32,786 nt of DNA from Streptococcus sp. S784/96/1 (GCF_902729355.1 NZ_CACVCC010000027.1:1-32786), one strand, 5' to 3'. Positions 16,738 through 25,435 are shown, numbered from the stretch's first letter. Notes: generated from the letters alone by a model not told the origin. Program-made: numbers and translations.

Positions 16738-17487
16738 ATGACAAGATATAAAGCAATTATTTCATACGATGGTAGCGATTTTTCAGGTTTTCAGCGTCAG
16801 CCTCATGCGCGGAGCGTCCAAGAGGAAATTGAAAAGACTCTACAAAGACTTAATAGTGGTGTCCCAGTGACCATTCACGGTGCGGGGCGGACAGATGCAG
16901 GTGTTCATGCCTATGGTCAGGTTATTCATTTTGATTTGCCTCATGCGCGTGATGTGGAAAAGCTGCGCTTTGGCTTAGATACCCAGTGTCCAGATGATAT
17001 TGATATTGTTGAGATTTCAATGGTTTCAGATGATTTTCATGCTCGCTACAATAAACATAGCAAGACCTACGAATTTCTTGTAGATACTGGTCGTCCCAAA
17101 AATCCTATGATGAGACGCTATGCCACTCATTATCCCTATCCAGTGGATTTGGCTCTGATGCAAGAAGCTATCAAAGACTTGGTAGGAAGGCATGATTTTA
17201 CAGGATTTACTGCCTCTGGCACCAGCGTGCAAAACAAGGTTCGTACCATTACGGAAGCTAAAGTAGAAAGGGATATCCATACAGGCTTTCTTATCTTTAC
17301 TTTCTCAGGCAATGGGTTTCTGTACAAGCAAGTTCGGAATATGGTGGGCACCCTTCTTAAAATCGGAAATGGACGCATGCCAATAAGTCAGATAAAAACA
17401 GTTTTAGAATCACAAGACCGCAAGCTAGCAGGGCCAACAGCTGCAGGTAATGGTCTTTATCTAAAGGAAATTAGTTATGAAGAGTAA
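16738..17487 (+). CDS. truA: tRNA pseudouridine(38-40) synthase TruA
   Basis: The 249-residue enzyme isomerises uridines 38-40 in the anticodon arm of tRNAs. It has the signature [15 protein letters not shown] with catalytic Asp53, and typical blocks [18 protein letters not shown] and [14 protein letters not shown]. The start at [12 protein letters not shown] agrees with the family. An in-frame upstream ATG at 16702-16737 would overlap the promoter and is rejected. No SD is present, and the -10 ends seven bases before the ATG, implying a leaderless transcript. It overlaps the kinase gene by 11 bases. Confidence 0.95.
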   Translation: MTRYKAIISYDGSDFSGFQRQPHARSVQEEIEKTLQRLNSGVPVTIHGAGRTDAGVHAYGQVIHFDLPHARDVEKLRFGLDTQCPDDIDIVEISMVSDDFHARYNKHSKTYEFLVDTGRPKNPMMRRYATHYPYPVDLALMQEAIKDLVGRHDFTGFTASGTSVQNKVRTITEAKVERDIHTGFLIFTFSGNGFLYKQVRNMVGTLLKIGNGRMPISQIKTVLESQDRKLAGPTAAGNGLYLKEISYEE

Positions 17488-18241
17488 ATACATTTTAGCC
17501 ATTTCAGGGAACGATATTTTTAGTGGTGGTGGCTTGCATGCTGACTTGACCACTTATACCGTTAATGGTTTACATGGCTTTGTTGCCTTGACATGTCTGA
17601 CTGCTATAACTGAGAATGGTTTTGAAGTTTTTGGTACAGACCCAAATATCTTTGCACATCAATTGGCTTCCCTCAAGGATATTCCTTTTGCAGGGATTAA
17701 ACTAGGATTGTTACCTAATGTGGAAATAGCAGAGCAGGCATTGGATTTTGTAAAGGCTCGTGCAGATATTCCGGTAGTTTTAGATCCGGTCTTGGTCTGC
17801 AAGGAAAGTCACGATGTTGAGGTCTCAGCTTTGCGTGACGAACTTCTCAAATTTTTCCCTTATGTGACCATTATCACACCAAATTTGGTAGAAGCTGAGC
17901 TATTGACCCAAAGCAAAATCGAAACGCTTAACGATATGAAGACAGCGGCTAAGAAATTGTATGAACTTGGTGCTAAATATGTGGTGATTAAAGGTGGAAG
18001 TCGTTTAGATAGAGTTGTTGCGATGGATGTCTTCTATGATGGTAACGAGCTTATTGTTTTTGAAAGCCCTGTTCTTAATAGTAATAATATTGGTGCAGGT
18101 TGTACCTTTGCTTCCTCTATTGCCAGCTATTTAGTTGCTGATAAGTCAGCTCAGGAAGCTGTTCGTGATGCTAAAGCATTTGTGCATGCGGCGATTCAAA
18201 AATCTGACGATTATGGAGTGATTCAGTATGAAACAAACTAA
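17477..18241 (+). CDS. Pyridoxal kinase-like protein (ThiD/PdxK family)
   Basis: This 254-residue ribokinase-fold protein shows the substrate-side start [19 protein letters not shown] and the anion-hole motif [17 protein letters not shown] near the C-terminus. Within this family, HMP-P kinase (ThiD) and Gram-positive pyridoxal kinase (PdxK) are hard to separate. The neighbours, an ECF S-component of the PdxU type and a MocR-type regulator, favour phosphorylation of pyridoxal or pyridoxine in B6 salvage. It overlaps truA upstream and the transporter gene downstream (14 bases), so all three are one translationally coupled operon. Confidence 0.85.
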   Translation: MKSKYILAISGNDIFSGGGLHADLTTYTVNGLHGFVALTCLTAITENGFEVFGTDPNIFAHQLASLKDIPFAGIKLGLLPNVEIAEQALDFVKARADIPVVLDPVLVCKESHDVEVSALRDELLKFFPYVTIITPNLVEAELLTQSKIETLNDMKTAAKKLYELGAKYVVIKGGSRLDRVVAMDVFYDGNELIVFESPVLNSNNIGAGCTFASSIASYLVADKSAQEAVRDAKAFVHAAIQKSDDYGVIQYETN

Positions 18242-18698
18242 GACAAGCGAGTTAACACTTCTGGCTGTGTTGACGGCGCTTAGCGTGGTACTAGCCTATA
18301 TTCACATACCAACTCCGACAGGTTTTTTGACCTTGCTCGATGCGGGGATTTATTTTACTGCTTTTTACTTGGGTGATAAAGCTGGTATTGTAGTCGGCGG
18401 TCTGTCAGGCTTTTTGATTGATTTGTTGTTGGGATATCCGCAGTATATGATTCACAGTCTGATTGCCCATGGTGCGCAAGGTTTCTTTGCAGGTTGGACT
18501 GGGAAAAAACGCCTGCCTGGCGTGGTTTTAGCAAGCGTGGCTATGATTGGTTGGTATGTAGTAGCAGCCCTACTTTTAGGTTATGGATGGGGAGCTGCTG
18601 TGGCAGGTATTTTAGGTAATGTGCTACAGAATTTCTTTGGTATGGGGGCTGGTTATTTACTCTATCTAGCGTTTCAGCGCGTGGAAAGAAGAAAATAA
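18228..18698 (+). CDS. ECF transporter S component, PdxU-like (vitamin B6 uptake)
   Basis: The 156-residue membrane protein has about six hydrophobic segments and starts TSELTLLAVLTALSVVLAYI. The small size, pattern and GFLIDLLLGYPQYMIHSLIAHGAQGFFAG region fit an S-component that captures a vitamin. It would work with the shared ECF module (EcfA, EcfA', EcfT) encoded elsewhere. The ATG overlaps the end of the kinase gene, a strong sign that it imports the substrate of that kinase. Vitamin B6 specificity is inferred from context and a remembered PdxU assignment. Confidence 0.82.
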   Translation: MKQTKTSELTLLAVLTALSVVLAYIHIPTPTGFLTLLDAGIYFTAFYLGDKAGIVVGGLSGFLIDLLLGYPQYMIHSLIAHGAQGFFAGWTGKKRLPGVVLASVAMIGWYVVAALLLGYGWGAAVAGILGNVLQNFFGMGAGYLLYLAFQRVERRK

Positions 18699-18922
18699 AC
18701 TAGATTTACAAGTATTAGAAAGATAGATGTGAGACTTTGTCTGTGACACCATTGACCGGTTGACGATTAAATCTAGCCAGTATTGATTCTGTGGATGGGG
18801 GACTGGTTTGATTAGGGAAATAGCAGTGCAGAAATGTTAGCCATTATTGACTAAAACCATGCAAAATAGTGCAGAGATTATAGTTGTTAAGAGACAAAAT
18901 AACTAGATGAGAGTTAACTAAA
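18699..18922. other. Non-coding interval before the RpiR genes
   Basis: With the terminator and promoter that follow, this makes a gap of about 310 bp after the ECF component gene. No reading frame or clear structured RNA was seen in it. Confidence 0.4.
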
Positions 18923-18947
18923 GTAGAGAGGAATTCTCTGCTTTTTT
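18923..18947 (+). terminator. Terminator of the truA-kinase-transporter operon
   Basis: GTAGAG (18923-18928) pairs with CTCTGC (18936-18941, one G-U) and is followed by six T. Confidence 0.75.
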
Positions 18948-18978
18948 GCTAGAAAAAGTGAGGAATCTTGAGTATAAT
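18946..18978 (+). promoter_or_regulatory. Promoter of the tandem RpiR genes
   Basis: A perfect -10 TATAAT (18973-18978) has only a distant -35-like TTGCTA (18946-18951, 21-bp spacing). The GTG start with SD GGTGGAGG follows at 19008. The poor -35 suggests activator dependence or weak expression. Confidence 0.45.
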
Positions 18979-19007
18979 GAAAAGTAAGACTAGGTGGAGG
19001 TGTTGCT

Positions 19008-19781
19008 GTGGATTTTATTAGTTTGGTGAATCGTTATTTTCAAACGCTAACAGCTCAAGAAAGAGAGATTATTGGCTATCTGCAGCAGGTGCAGGATTAT
19101 TCTGGCTTAACAGCTCAGAGCTTGGCTGATGCTTGCTTTGTTTCTCGGGCTACCATTTCACGCTTGATTAAGAAGTTGGAATTAGATGGTTTTGCAGAGT
19201 TGAAGTTTTTGCTCAAAAATTTTCGACAGGAATCCAATACAACCTTAGAGAAAACATCTGTATTTGAAGAGGTTGTTCAATCCTATCACATGTATATTGA
19301 CCAAATTTTTGAAAAACTAGATTTAAAAAACATTGTCAATCTTTTGTTGGAAACTGATGTGCTTTACCTCTATGGAACAGGAAATGAACAAAAGTTGGAA
19401 GTCGAAACCATGCGACACGTTTTTACGGCTTTAGGAAAACGCGTGGTAGTCTTTTTTGATAAAGGGGAATACGATTATGCCAAAGAATGTTTTAAAGAAA
19501 ACGACTTACTGGTTCTCTTTTCTTATAAGGGAGAATCTCCAGAAGGGATTGCCATCTTAAAAGATAGTCAATTGTATCAATTGAAACGATTGGTATTTAC
19601 TCAAACTTCGCAAAATACGATGGCTCAGTTGGCAGATTACCGATTATATGTTCCAACAGAATCCGTTCAGACACCGACCCGCTTGACCTATGAAGTGAGT
19701 ACGACGTTTTATTTCATTATCGATCAACTCTTCTTTGATTATAAACAAGCGATTGGAGGATCTTATGACACTCCAAGATAG
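19008..19781 (+). CDS. RpiR-family transcriptional regulator 1
   Basis: The 257-residue regulator has an N-terminal HTH (LTAQSLADACFVSRATISRLIKKL, about 33-57) and a SIS sugar-phosphate-binding domain (about 110-240: LYLYGTGNEQKLEVETMRHV, LLVLFSYKGESPEGI). The SIS domain retains the Ser/Gly-rich phosphate loop. It starts at GTG with a good SD. Such proteins sense phosphosugars and control sugar catabolic genes; the adjacent glucosidase and PTS permease genes are the obvious targets. It overlaps the second RpiR gene by 17 bases. Confidence 0.85.
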   Translation: MDFISLVNRYFQTLTAQEREIIGYLQQVQDYSGLTAQSLADACFVSRATISRLIKKLELDGFAELKFLLKNFRQESNTTLEKTSVFEEVVQSYHMYIDQIFEKLDLKNIVNLLLETDVLYLYGTGNEQKLEVETMRHVFTALGKRVVVFFDKGEYDYAKECFKENDLLVLFSYKGESPEGIAILKDSQLYQLKRLVFTQTSQNTMAQLADYRLYVPTESVQTPTRLTYEVSTTFYFIIDQLFFDYKQAIGGSYDTPR

Positions 19782-20475
19782 AATGCAGACCTGCCAATCT
19801 TCATTAACGGAAACCGATTGGCAAATCTACAATACTGTAATAGCAAGTGATGTCAGAACATTAACCTTAGCAGTTCTAGCTTCATCAGTTCATGTTTCAA
19901 CTACAACTATTTTTCGATTTTGCCAAAAGCTAGGCCTATCTGGTTTTGGTGAATTGAAGGCTCTGTTGAAAAATCAAGAGAAAGCAGTGAAGGTGAGCCG
20001 GAAAGCTGTTCAAAATTCTTATCACGATATCGTCACCTACGTTCAAACATTAGATATTTCAGATTTACGACAAAAGCTCTTAACGACAGACTATATTTAC
20101 CTATTTGCTGAGAGTGAGTTGGAGTTGCGCCTAGCCAAAGTTTTTCAACGTATCTTCTTTCCTTTTAAAAAGCCTGTGTTTATTTTACCCAACCGTCAGG
20201 CTTTGGAAAATTCATTGGTGCATATGGTAAACAATGTTCTAGTTATTTTTGCTTTGGACAAGGCAGAGCAGTTACCACTTTGTTTAAGGGATCATCATCG
20301 GATGTCCTCCATTTATACTTTGGTGTTGAGTGAAGTTCGTCAGGTTTCTTCCTTGTCTGATGTTCGTCTCTTAATTCCGTCCATTGTACCTGATGAAGCT
20401 TACCCGCCGGTTATGACACCTTATGTGCTTGCTTTGGAGATGCTTTATTTAAAATTGCAACTTGATAACAAATGA
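19765..20475 (+). CDS. RpiR-family transcriptional regulator 2 (divergent SIS domain)
   Basis: This 236-residue paralogue of the preceding gene keeps a clear HTH (LAVLASSVHVSTTTIFRFCQKLGLSGFGELKALL, split as read). Its C-terminal domain has lost the glycine/serine phosphate loop seen in the first protein (YIYLFAESELELRLAKVFQR instead of YLYGTGNEQ). SD GGAGG precedes ATG 19765; an upstream in-frame start at 19735 lacks an SD. The two regulators are translationally coupled, perhaps forming a hetero-oligomer with one sensing and one non-sensing partner. That is inference. Confidence 0.78.
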   Translation: MTLQDRMQTCQSSLTETDWQIYNTVIASDVRTLTLAVLASSVHVSTTTIFRFCQKLGLSGFGELKALLKNQEKAVKVSRKAVQNSYHDIVTYVQTLDISDLRQKLLTTDYIYLFAESELELRLAKVFQRIFFPFKKPVFILPNRQALENSLVHMVNNVLVIFALDKAEQLPLCLRDHHRMSSIYTLVLSEVRQVSSLSDVRLLIPSIVPDEAYPPVMTPYVLALEMLYLKLQLDNK

Positions 20476-20524
20476 TACTATTTTACATTTTGCGTAAAAA
20501 CGATTAAAAAAATAACCTGTTTTC

Positions 20525-20559
20525 AAAACTGCGGGGAAGTATTGCCTAGCGGTTTTTTT
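20525..20559 (+). terminator. Terminator of the RpiR genes, overlapping the next promoter
   Basis: AAAACTGC (20525-20532) pairs with GCGGTTTT (20549-20556), followed by further T. The -35 of the glucosidase promoter lies inside its loop. Confidence 0.7.
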
Positions 20560-20570
20560 CTGTTTATAAT
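20542..20570 (+). promoter_or_regulatory. Promoter of the glucosidase-PTS operon
   Basis: -35 TTGCCT (20542-20547) and -10 TATAAT (20565-20570) are 17 bp apart. The predicted start near 20577 falls in the cre site. Confidence 0.75.
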
Positions 20571-20575
20571 ACCTT

Positions 20576-20590
20576 TTGTAAGCGAAAACA
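20576..20590 (+). promoter_or_regulatory. cre site (CcpA operator)
   Basis: TTGTAAGCGAAAACA fully matches the consensus WTGNAARCGNWWWCA and sits at the transcription start, where CcpA bound with HPr-Ser-P would block initiation. It predicts glucose repression of the operon. Confidence 0.85.
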
Positions 20591-20602
20591 AAGGAGAACA
20601 GT

Positions 20603-22279
20603 ATGGAGAAAAAATGGTGGCAGTCAGAAATTGTCTATCAAATATATCCCAAGAGTTTTCAAGATAGTAATGGAGATGGTATCGGTGATTTGAATGGGAT
20701 TACCAGTCGTCTTGATTACTTAGCAGATCTAGGGATTACCTGTATTTGGATTAGTCCGATTTTCAAGTCTCCCATGGCTGATAATGGCTATGATATTTCA
20801 GATTATTTTGACATCGCAAAAGAATTTGGAACGATGGAAGATTTTAAGGTTTTGATGGCCGAAGCCAAAGCCAGAGGCATTAAAGTTTTATTGGACCTCG
20901 TTGTCAATCACTCTTCAGATGAACACCCATGGTTTCAAGCAGCTCTTGCTGATCCTCAGTCTAAATATAGAGGGTATTACATTTTCAAAGAATCGGCTGA
21001 ACGACCAAACAATTGGCGGTCCATCTTTGGTGGTAGTGTTTGGGAAAAACTACCGAACGAAGATGTTTATTATTATCACACCTTTCACAAGAAGCAGCCT
21101 GATTTGAATTGGGAAAACGCTGAGCTTAGAGAAGAGGTTTACCAGATGATTACCCAATGGCTTGAACTAGGTATTGCAGGTTTCCGAATTGACGCGATTA
21201 CCTTCATCAAAAAGGATTTGAGTTTTCAGAGTATTGAACCAGATGGAGTGGATGGCTTAGCGAAATGCACCAAGGTTAGTCGTAATCAACCAGGTATTGA
21301 AGTCTTTTTGAAAGAATTGAATGAGCGTTGTTTCAAACCTTATGACGCTGTCACGGTTGCGGAAGCCCCAGGTGTTGAGTATGATCAGCTAGATGAGTTT
21401 ATTGGTGAAGATGGCTTTTTCTCAATGATTTTTGACTTTAAAGCTGCCGACCTAGATGTGGTAAGTGGTAGTGAATGGTTTAAACCTGTTCAGTGGAAGC
21501 CAAAGGATTTGTTTGATAAATTTAAGGATTCTCAATTAGCAATTCAAAAAGTGGGTTGGGGTGCTCCTTTTATTGAAAACCACGATCAGAATCGTGCAAC
21601 GACCAAGTATTTAAAAGAAGCTGAAAAAAATCCTAAGGCAGCTAAAGCTCTAGCCCTCATGTATTTCAATCTCTATGGAACACCCTTTATTTACCAAGGG
21701 CAAGAGATTGGCATGATTAATTTTAATCGAGAGGGACTTGAATCCTTTGATGATATTTCATCTATCGACCAATACCATCGTGGAATGGCAGAGGGATTAT
21801 CAAGTGGCGAAGCGCTAGCTGTTATCAATTATCGCAGTCGAGATAACGCTAGAACCCCGATGCAGTGGGATGATAGCCAATATGTAGGATTTTCGACAGT
21901 AGCTCCTTGGCTTGCTATCACAGAACAATCTTTAGAACGTTCTGTTGCTGACCAAATCCATGATGAACAGAGCCTCTGGTATTTTTACAAAAAATTGATT
22001 GCCCTAAAAAAAATGCCGAGCTATGAAACTTTGGTGTATGGGCAAATAGCATTTGTAGACTTAGAAAATCCAGAAGTTTTTGCCTATCGTCGCTTTGATG
22101 AGAAAAGTTCTTATCTGACTCTGGTTAATTTATCAAATCAAGAAGTAGAATTTCCGCTTGAAAACCCGATTGTAGACATTTTAATTGAAAATGGAGGCAT
22201 GAGCCTCTCGCATCGTCATGTAACATTACCGCCTTATGGCGCAACTTTATTAAAGGAGACTACAAATGGAAACTATTAA
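20603..22279 (+). CDS. GH13 alpha-glucosidase (oligo-1,6-glucosidase / trehalose-6-P hydrolase type)
   Basis: The 558-residue cytoplasmic alpha-amylase-family enzyme has region I LVVNHSSDEHPWF. The nucleophile is Asp197 in GFRIDAI, the acid/base is Glu254 in TVAEAPG, and the transition-state Asp328 is in ENHDQN. The N-terminus WWQSEIVYQIYPKSFQDSNGDG is typical of GH13_31-like and TreA enzymes. Pairing with a PTS permease suggests hydrolysis of a phosphorylated disaccharide such as trehalose 6-phosphate or another alpha-glucoside. The exact substrate is open. The PTS gene overlaps its end by 14 bases. Control: CcpA through the cre, and probably the RpiR pair. Confidence 0.87.
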   Translation: MEKKWWQSEIVYQIYPKSFQDSNGDGIGDLNGITSRLDYLADLGITCIWISPIFKSPMADNGYDISDYFDIAKEFGTMEDFKVLMAEAKARGIKVLLDLVVNHSSDEHPWFQAALADPQSKYRGYYIFKESAERPNNWRSIFGGSVWEKLPNEDVYYYHTFHKKQPDLNWENAELREEVYQMITQWLELGIAGFRIDAITFIKKDLSFQSIEPDGVDGLAKCTKVSRNQPGIEVFLKELNERCFKPYDAVTVAEAPGVEYDQLDEFIGEDGFFSMIFDFKAADLDVVSGSEWFKPVQWKPKDLFDKFKDSQLAIQKVGWGAPFIENHDQNRATTKYLKEAEKNPKAAKALALMYFNLYGTPFIYQGQEIGMINFNREGLESFDDISSIDQYHRGMAEGLSSGEALAVINYRSRDNARTPMQWDDSQYVGFSTVAPWLAITEQSLERSVADQIHDEQSLWYFYKKLIALKKMPSYETLVYGQIAFVDLENPEVFAYRRFDEKSSYLTLVNLSNQEVEFPLENPIVDILIENGGMSLSHRHVTLPPYGATLLKETTNGNY

Positions 22280-23675
22280 TTACCGTCAAATTGCAAGTGA
22301 TATTCTTGCAATCGTTGGAAAAGAAAATATCGTTTCAGCAACGCATTGTGCAACACGTTTACGCTTGGTTGTAAAAAATCATGAAAGTATTGATACCAAA
22401 GCTATTGAAAAAGTTGATCAGGTCAAAGGAACCTTCTTTAACAGTGGTCAGTATCAAGTCATTCTCGGAGCTGGTATTGTCAATAAAGTGTTTGAAGAAT
22501 TGGAAACAATGAGTATCACAACACAATCAAAAGCTGATCAGGATGCTTACGTGAAGTCCCAAGAAAAGGGTGTAAAAGCTGTGATGAGAACTTTGGGAGA
22601 TATCTTTGTTCCAATCGTTCCAGTCATTGCGGCTACAGGTCTTTTCCTAGGGGTGAAAGGTGTTGTGTTCAATGATAATATTCTCGGACTTATCGGCCTA
22701 TCAACCGAAATTTTTCCACCGTATTTGAATCAATTAGTTAGCGTCTTGACCGATACTGCCTTTGGTTTCCTTCCAGCTCTTATCACCATGTCAGCCTTCC
22801 GTGTGTTTGGTGGAACACCAATGATTGGTTTAGTGTTAGGATTGATGCTAGTTGCTCCGCAATTGCCAAATGCTTACGCAGTAGCCTCTGGTGATACTGA
22901 TGCTATTATGGTTGGAGGAATTCTTCCAGTGATGGGGGCACAAGGTTCGGTTGTGACGGCGATTTTAACTGGATTCTTGGGAGCTAAGTTAGAGCGTCAA
23001 TTGCGTAAAGTGATGCCAAATTCTCTTGATCTTATTTTGACACCGTTTATCACCATGTTAGTGATGAGTGCTGTTGCTTTAATTGGATTTGCACCAGTTG
23101 TTCACTGGTTAGAAATGGGATTGATTGCCTTGACAAAAGGATTGATGAATCTCCCATTTGGTATTGGTGGTTTTTTCGTTGGAGCGACTTATCCGTTGGC
23201 TGTTATCACAGGGCTTCATCACATGTATGTTGTGATTGAAACATCATTATTAGCGAACACAGGTTTCAACCAATTGATTACCCTTTGTGCGATGTATGGT
23301 TTCTCTAACCTTGGTGCTTGTCTTGCTTTCTACACTTCCGCTAAGAATGATAAGGTTAAACAAACCGTTATGGGAGCGTTTATGTCACAACTTTTTGGTG
23401 TTAGTGAGCCAGTTTTATTTGGTCTTCATTTACGTTACAACTTAAAACCTCTTTATGTGATGCTTTTCTCATCAGGTATGGGCGCAGCGCTTCTGTCTAT
23501 TTTCCATATCCAATCAAACTCATACGGTCTAGCTGTTTTACCGTCTTACCTCATGTACATTTATGACAACTATCAACTCATCGTTTACGTCCTTATTTCT
23601 ATCGTTAGCATGGTGCTTTGTTTTACATTAACAAAAGCATTCGCTATTCCAGAAGAAATTCTCGTTGAAGATTAA
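22266..23675 (+). CDS. PTS IIBC permease, sucrose/trehalose/alpha-glucoside type
   Basis: The 469-residue protein has an N-terminal IIB domain with phosphorylated Cys28 (THCATRLRLVV), then a IIC membrane domain of about ten hydrophobic segments (MRTLGDIFVPIVPVIAATGLFLG; GLHHMYVVIE). It ends without a IIA domain, so phosphate must come from a IIA encoded elsewhere, such as the glucose-family IIA. SD AAAGGAG precedes the ATG, which overlaps the glucosidase gene. It imports and phosphorylates an alpha-glucoside for that enzyme. Its stop codon abuts a MITE-like element. Confidence 0.9.
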   Translation: METINYRQIASDILAIVGKENIVSATHCATRLRLVVKNHESIDTKAIEKVDQVKGTFFNSGQYQVILGAGIVNKVFEELETMSITTQSKADQDAYVKSQEKGVKAVMRTLGDIFVPIVPVIAATGLFLGVKGVVFNDNILGLIGLSTEIFPPYLNQLVSVLTDTAFGFLPALITMSAFRVFGGTPMIGLVLGLMLVAPQLPNAYAVASGDTDAIMVGGILPVMGAQGSVVTAILTGFLGAKLERQLRKVMPNSLDLILTPFITMLVMSAVALIGFAPVVHWLEMGLIALTKGLMNLPFGIGGFFVGATYPLAVITGLHHMYVVIETSLLANTGFNQLITLCAMYGFSNLGACLAFYTSAKNDKVKQTVMGAFMSQLFGVSEPVLFGLHLRYNLKPLYVMLFSSGMGAALLSIFHIQSNSYGLAVLPSYLMYIYDNYQLIVYVLISIVSMVLCFTLTKAFAIPEEILVED

Positions 23676-23958
23676 TACTCTATAAAAATCAAAATTATAC
23701 ATAAACAAAAACATTTTCTTTTTGATTTCCTCATGTGGTTGGTACGCCAGCAAACCTATGTTTTCATGGTTTTAACCACTACGGAGATTGGAGGATTGTC
23801 ACATTCTGATTAGTGACGATAGTATCTAAAACGACAAAATCGCTATAATTGGGAATTTTCCACGCTATGGTGAAAGAAACGTTTTAAACTTCTTACGTTT
23901 GTTAGTCTATCAAAAATATTAGAGGTTCTAAAAATCTAATTTTGATTTTTAATGAGTA
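23676..23958. mobile_element. MITE-like element with 22-bp terminal inverted repeats
   Basis: The left end TACTCTATAAAAATCAAAATTA is split here only by format: 23676-23697, key block AAAAATCAAAATTA. The right end is 23937-23958, key block TAATTTTGATTTTT. They are inverted copies matching at 20 of 22 positions, 12 of them in one perfect run (23684-23695 / 23939-23950). The 283-bp unit has no reading frame, begins right after the PTS stop codon, and is flanked by TA-rich sequence (possible TA target). Inside are GTGGTT/AACCAC pairings. It is the only content of this gap apart from the terminator and promoter that follow. Family not assigned. Confidence 0.55.
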
Positions 23959-23959
23959 T

Positions 23960-23985
23960 AAAAAGCGCCCTTAGGGGTGCTTTTT
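23960..23985 (+). terminator. Terminator before the UPF0340 gene
   Basis: AAAAAGCGCCC pairs with GGGGTGCTTTTT around a TTA loop. It overlaps the following extended -10 by one base. Confidence 0.85.
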
Positions 23986-23993
23986 GCTATAAT
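23985..23993 (+). promoter_or_regulatory. Extended -10 promoter of the UPF0340 gene
   Basis: TGCTATAAT is an extended -10 immediately after the terminator U-tract; no -35 is needed or seen. The ATG follows 29 bases later with SD GAGGAG. Confidence 0.6.
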
Positions 23994-24022
23994 GATACTA
24001 ATATGATAGAGGAGAATGACAA

Positions 24023-24586
24023 ATGAATCTAGAGGAATTAGGTCTACAAACAAAAGCGATTGTGACAGACATTCTTGACCGCTCAGCTATTAAGAAAGGC
24101 CAAGTCTTTGTCCTTGGTCTATCATCTAGTGAAGTAGCTGGTGGTGTGATTGGGAAAAATTCCAGCTTAGAAATTGGTGAAGTGATTGTAAAGGCAATTT
24201 TAGAGGCCTGTACAGAGCATGGCGTTTACCTAGCCGTTCAAGGCTGTGAACACTTAAATCGTGCTTTGGTTGTGGAAGAAGATGTGGCTCTATCTAAAGG
24301 CTTAGAGATTGTTAACGTGTTACCGAGCTTGCATGCTGGAGGTTCAGGGCAATTAGCAGCTTTTAAATTCATGACACATCCTGTGGAAGTGGAAGAAGTC
24401 GCAGCGCATGCAGGGATTGATATTGGAGATACAGCGATTGGTATGCATATCAAACGAGTTCAAGTGCCTCTGCGTCCCATTCAACGTGAACTGGGAGGTG
24501 CTCATGTGACAGCTTTGGCAAGCCGTCCGAAATTGATTGGTGGTGCGCGTGCCCTCTATCAAGAAGATGAGATACGAAAAAACTAG
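24023..24586 (+). CDS. UPF0340 / TIGR01440 family protein (YwlG-like)
   Basis: The 187-residue protein belongs to a family conserved in Firmicutes without a known function. Recognisable blocks are [38 protein letters not shown], and the end [14 protein letters not shown]. The conserved Cys and His in GCEHLNRA may form an active site. Its stop codon lies in a terminator hairpin shared with the converging mscS-type gene. The family call is firm; the function is not. Confidence 0.85.
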   Translation: MNLEELGLQTKAIVTDILDRSAIKKGQVFVLGLSSSEVAGGVIGKNSSLEIGEVIVKAILEACTEHGVYLAVQGCEHLNRALVVEEDVALSKGLEIVNVLPSLHAGGSGQLAAFKFMTHPVEVEEVAAHAGIDIGDTAIGMHIKRVQVPLRPIQRELGGAHVTALASRPKLIGGARALYQEDEIRKN

Positions 24587-24604
24587 GCTAGAGGCCTAGT
24601 TTTT
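24578..24604. terminator. Bidirectional terminator shared by converging genes
   Basis: AAAAACTAGGC (24578-24588) pairs with GCCTAGTTTTT (24594-24604). The stop codons of both the UPF0340 gene (24584-24586) and the mscS-type gene (24598-24596) lie inside the stem, so one hairpin ends both transcripts. Confidence 0.9.
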
Positions 24605-25429
24605 AGTTGCTGTCGGTATAGTATTCGCAGTTGGAAGAGCTATTCCGGCTGCTACGAGAGCTTCTTGATAAAGTTTAAAGAAAACAGAATAGATGCGCTG
24701 TTGGTGTCCATTTTCCACAAACAGATCCACACGGAAGATAAATTGTCCAGTGGGGAGCGTGCGAGGGCCAATAAGATTGACTGGTCCTACGACTTCAGGG
24801 TGCTTTGCTAAATGAGTCTGATTGATCTCGGTGATGATAGATGAAATCATTTCCAAATCACTATGAGCAAAGACTGGCAAATCAATTTGTACCCGCATAT
24901 TGCCTCGTGATTTATTGCTAACGATGGTAATATTGCGGTTGGGAATAAAATGCAAGGTGCCATCAAAGCCACGAATTTGAGTCGTGCGGATACCAACGCT
25001 TGACACATAGCCAGTAATGGAGCCAATTTCAATGGATTCACCGACGTCGAATTGATTTTCCAAAAGGATAAAGAAACCATTTAGAACATCAGATAAGAAG
25101 CCTTGTGCACCAAGGCCGATAGCAACCCCGGCGATTCCTGCTCCTGCAAGAAGGCTAGAGACAGGTACTCCGATAATGGTTAACGCCCAGTAAACCAAAA
25201 TAAAGTACAAGGCATAATTTAACGCGCTATGTATAAGCTTAACCAATGTTTTTTGACGAGCAGGGGTACTTTGAGAAAATGCCAGTGATTTTTTAATAGT
25301 ATGCTTAAAAGCAAAATGGCAGAGTCGTTTAGTTAGTGTGAAAAGAAGGAGCAAAAGAAGAAGTGAGACGAGTTTTGTCCCAAGTTCTTCTAAGTGCCAA
25401 GAGATAAGGTAATTTTCAATGATTTTCAT
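24596..25429 (-). CDS. Small-conductance mechanosensitive channel (MscS family)
   Basis: This 277-residue channel opens under membrane tension to release solutes during hypo-osmotic shock. Hydrophobic segments lie at about 18-33 and 68-90, and the pore helix SSLLAGAGIAGVAIGLGAQGFLSDVLNGFFILLE is the hallmark of the family. The beta domain follows (GDIEIG-like VGESIEIGSITGYVSSVGIRTTQIRGFDG). A -10 TAAACT with extended TGG lies six bases before the ATG and no SD exists, so the mRNA appears leaderless. Confidence 0.9.
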   Translation of the reverse strand: MKIIENYLISWHLEELGTKLVSLLLLLLLFTLTKRLCHFAFKHTIKKSLAFSQSTPARQKTLVKLIHSALNYALYFILVYWALTIIGVPVSSLLAGAGIAGVAIGLGAQGFLSDVLNGFFILLENQFDVGESIEIGSITGYVSSVGIRTTQIRGFDGTLHFIPNRNITIVSNKSRGNMRVQIDLPVFAHSDLEMISSIITEINQTHLAKHPEVVGPVNLIGPRTLPTGQFIFRVDLFVENGHQQRIYSVFFKLYQEALVAAGIALPTANTIPTATKN

Positions 25430-25435
25430 AGTTCT

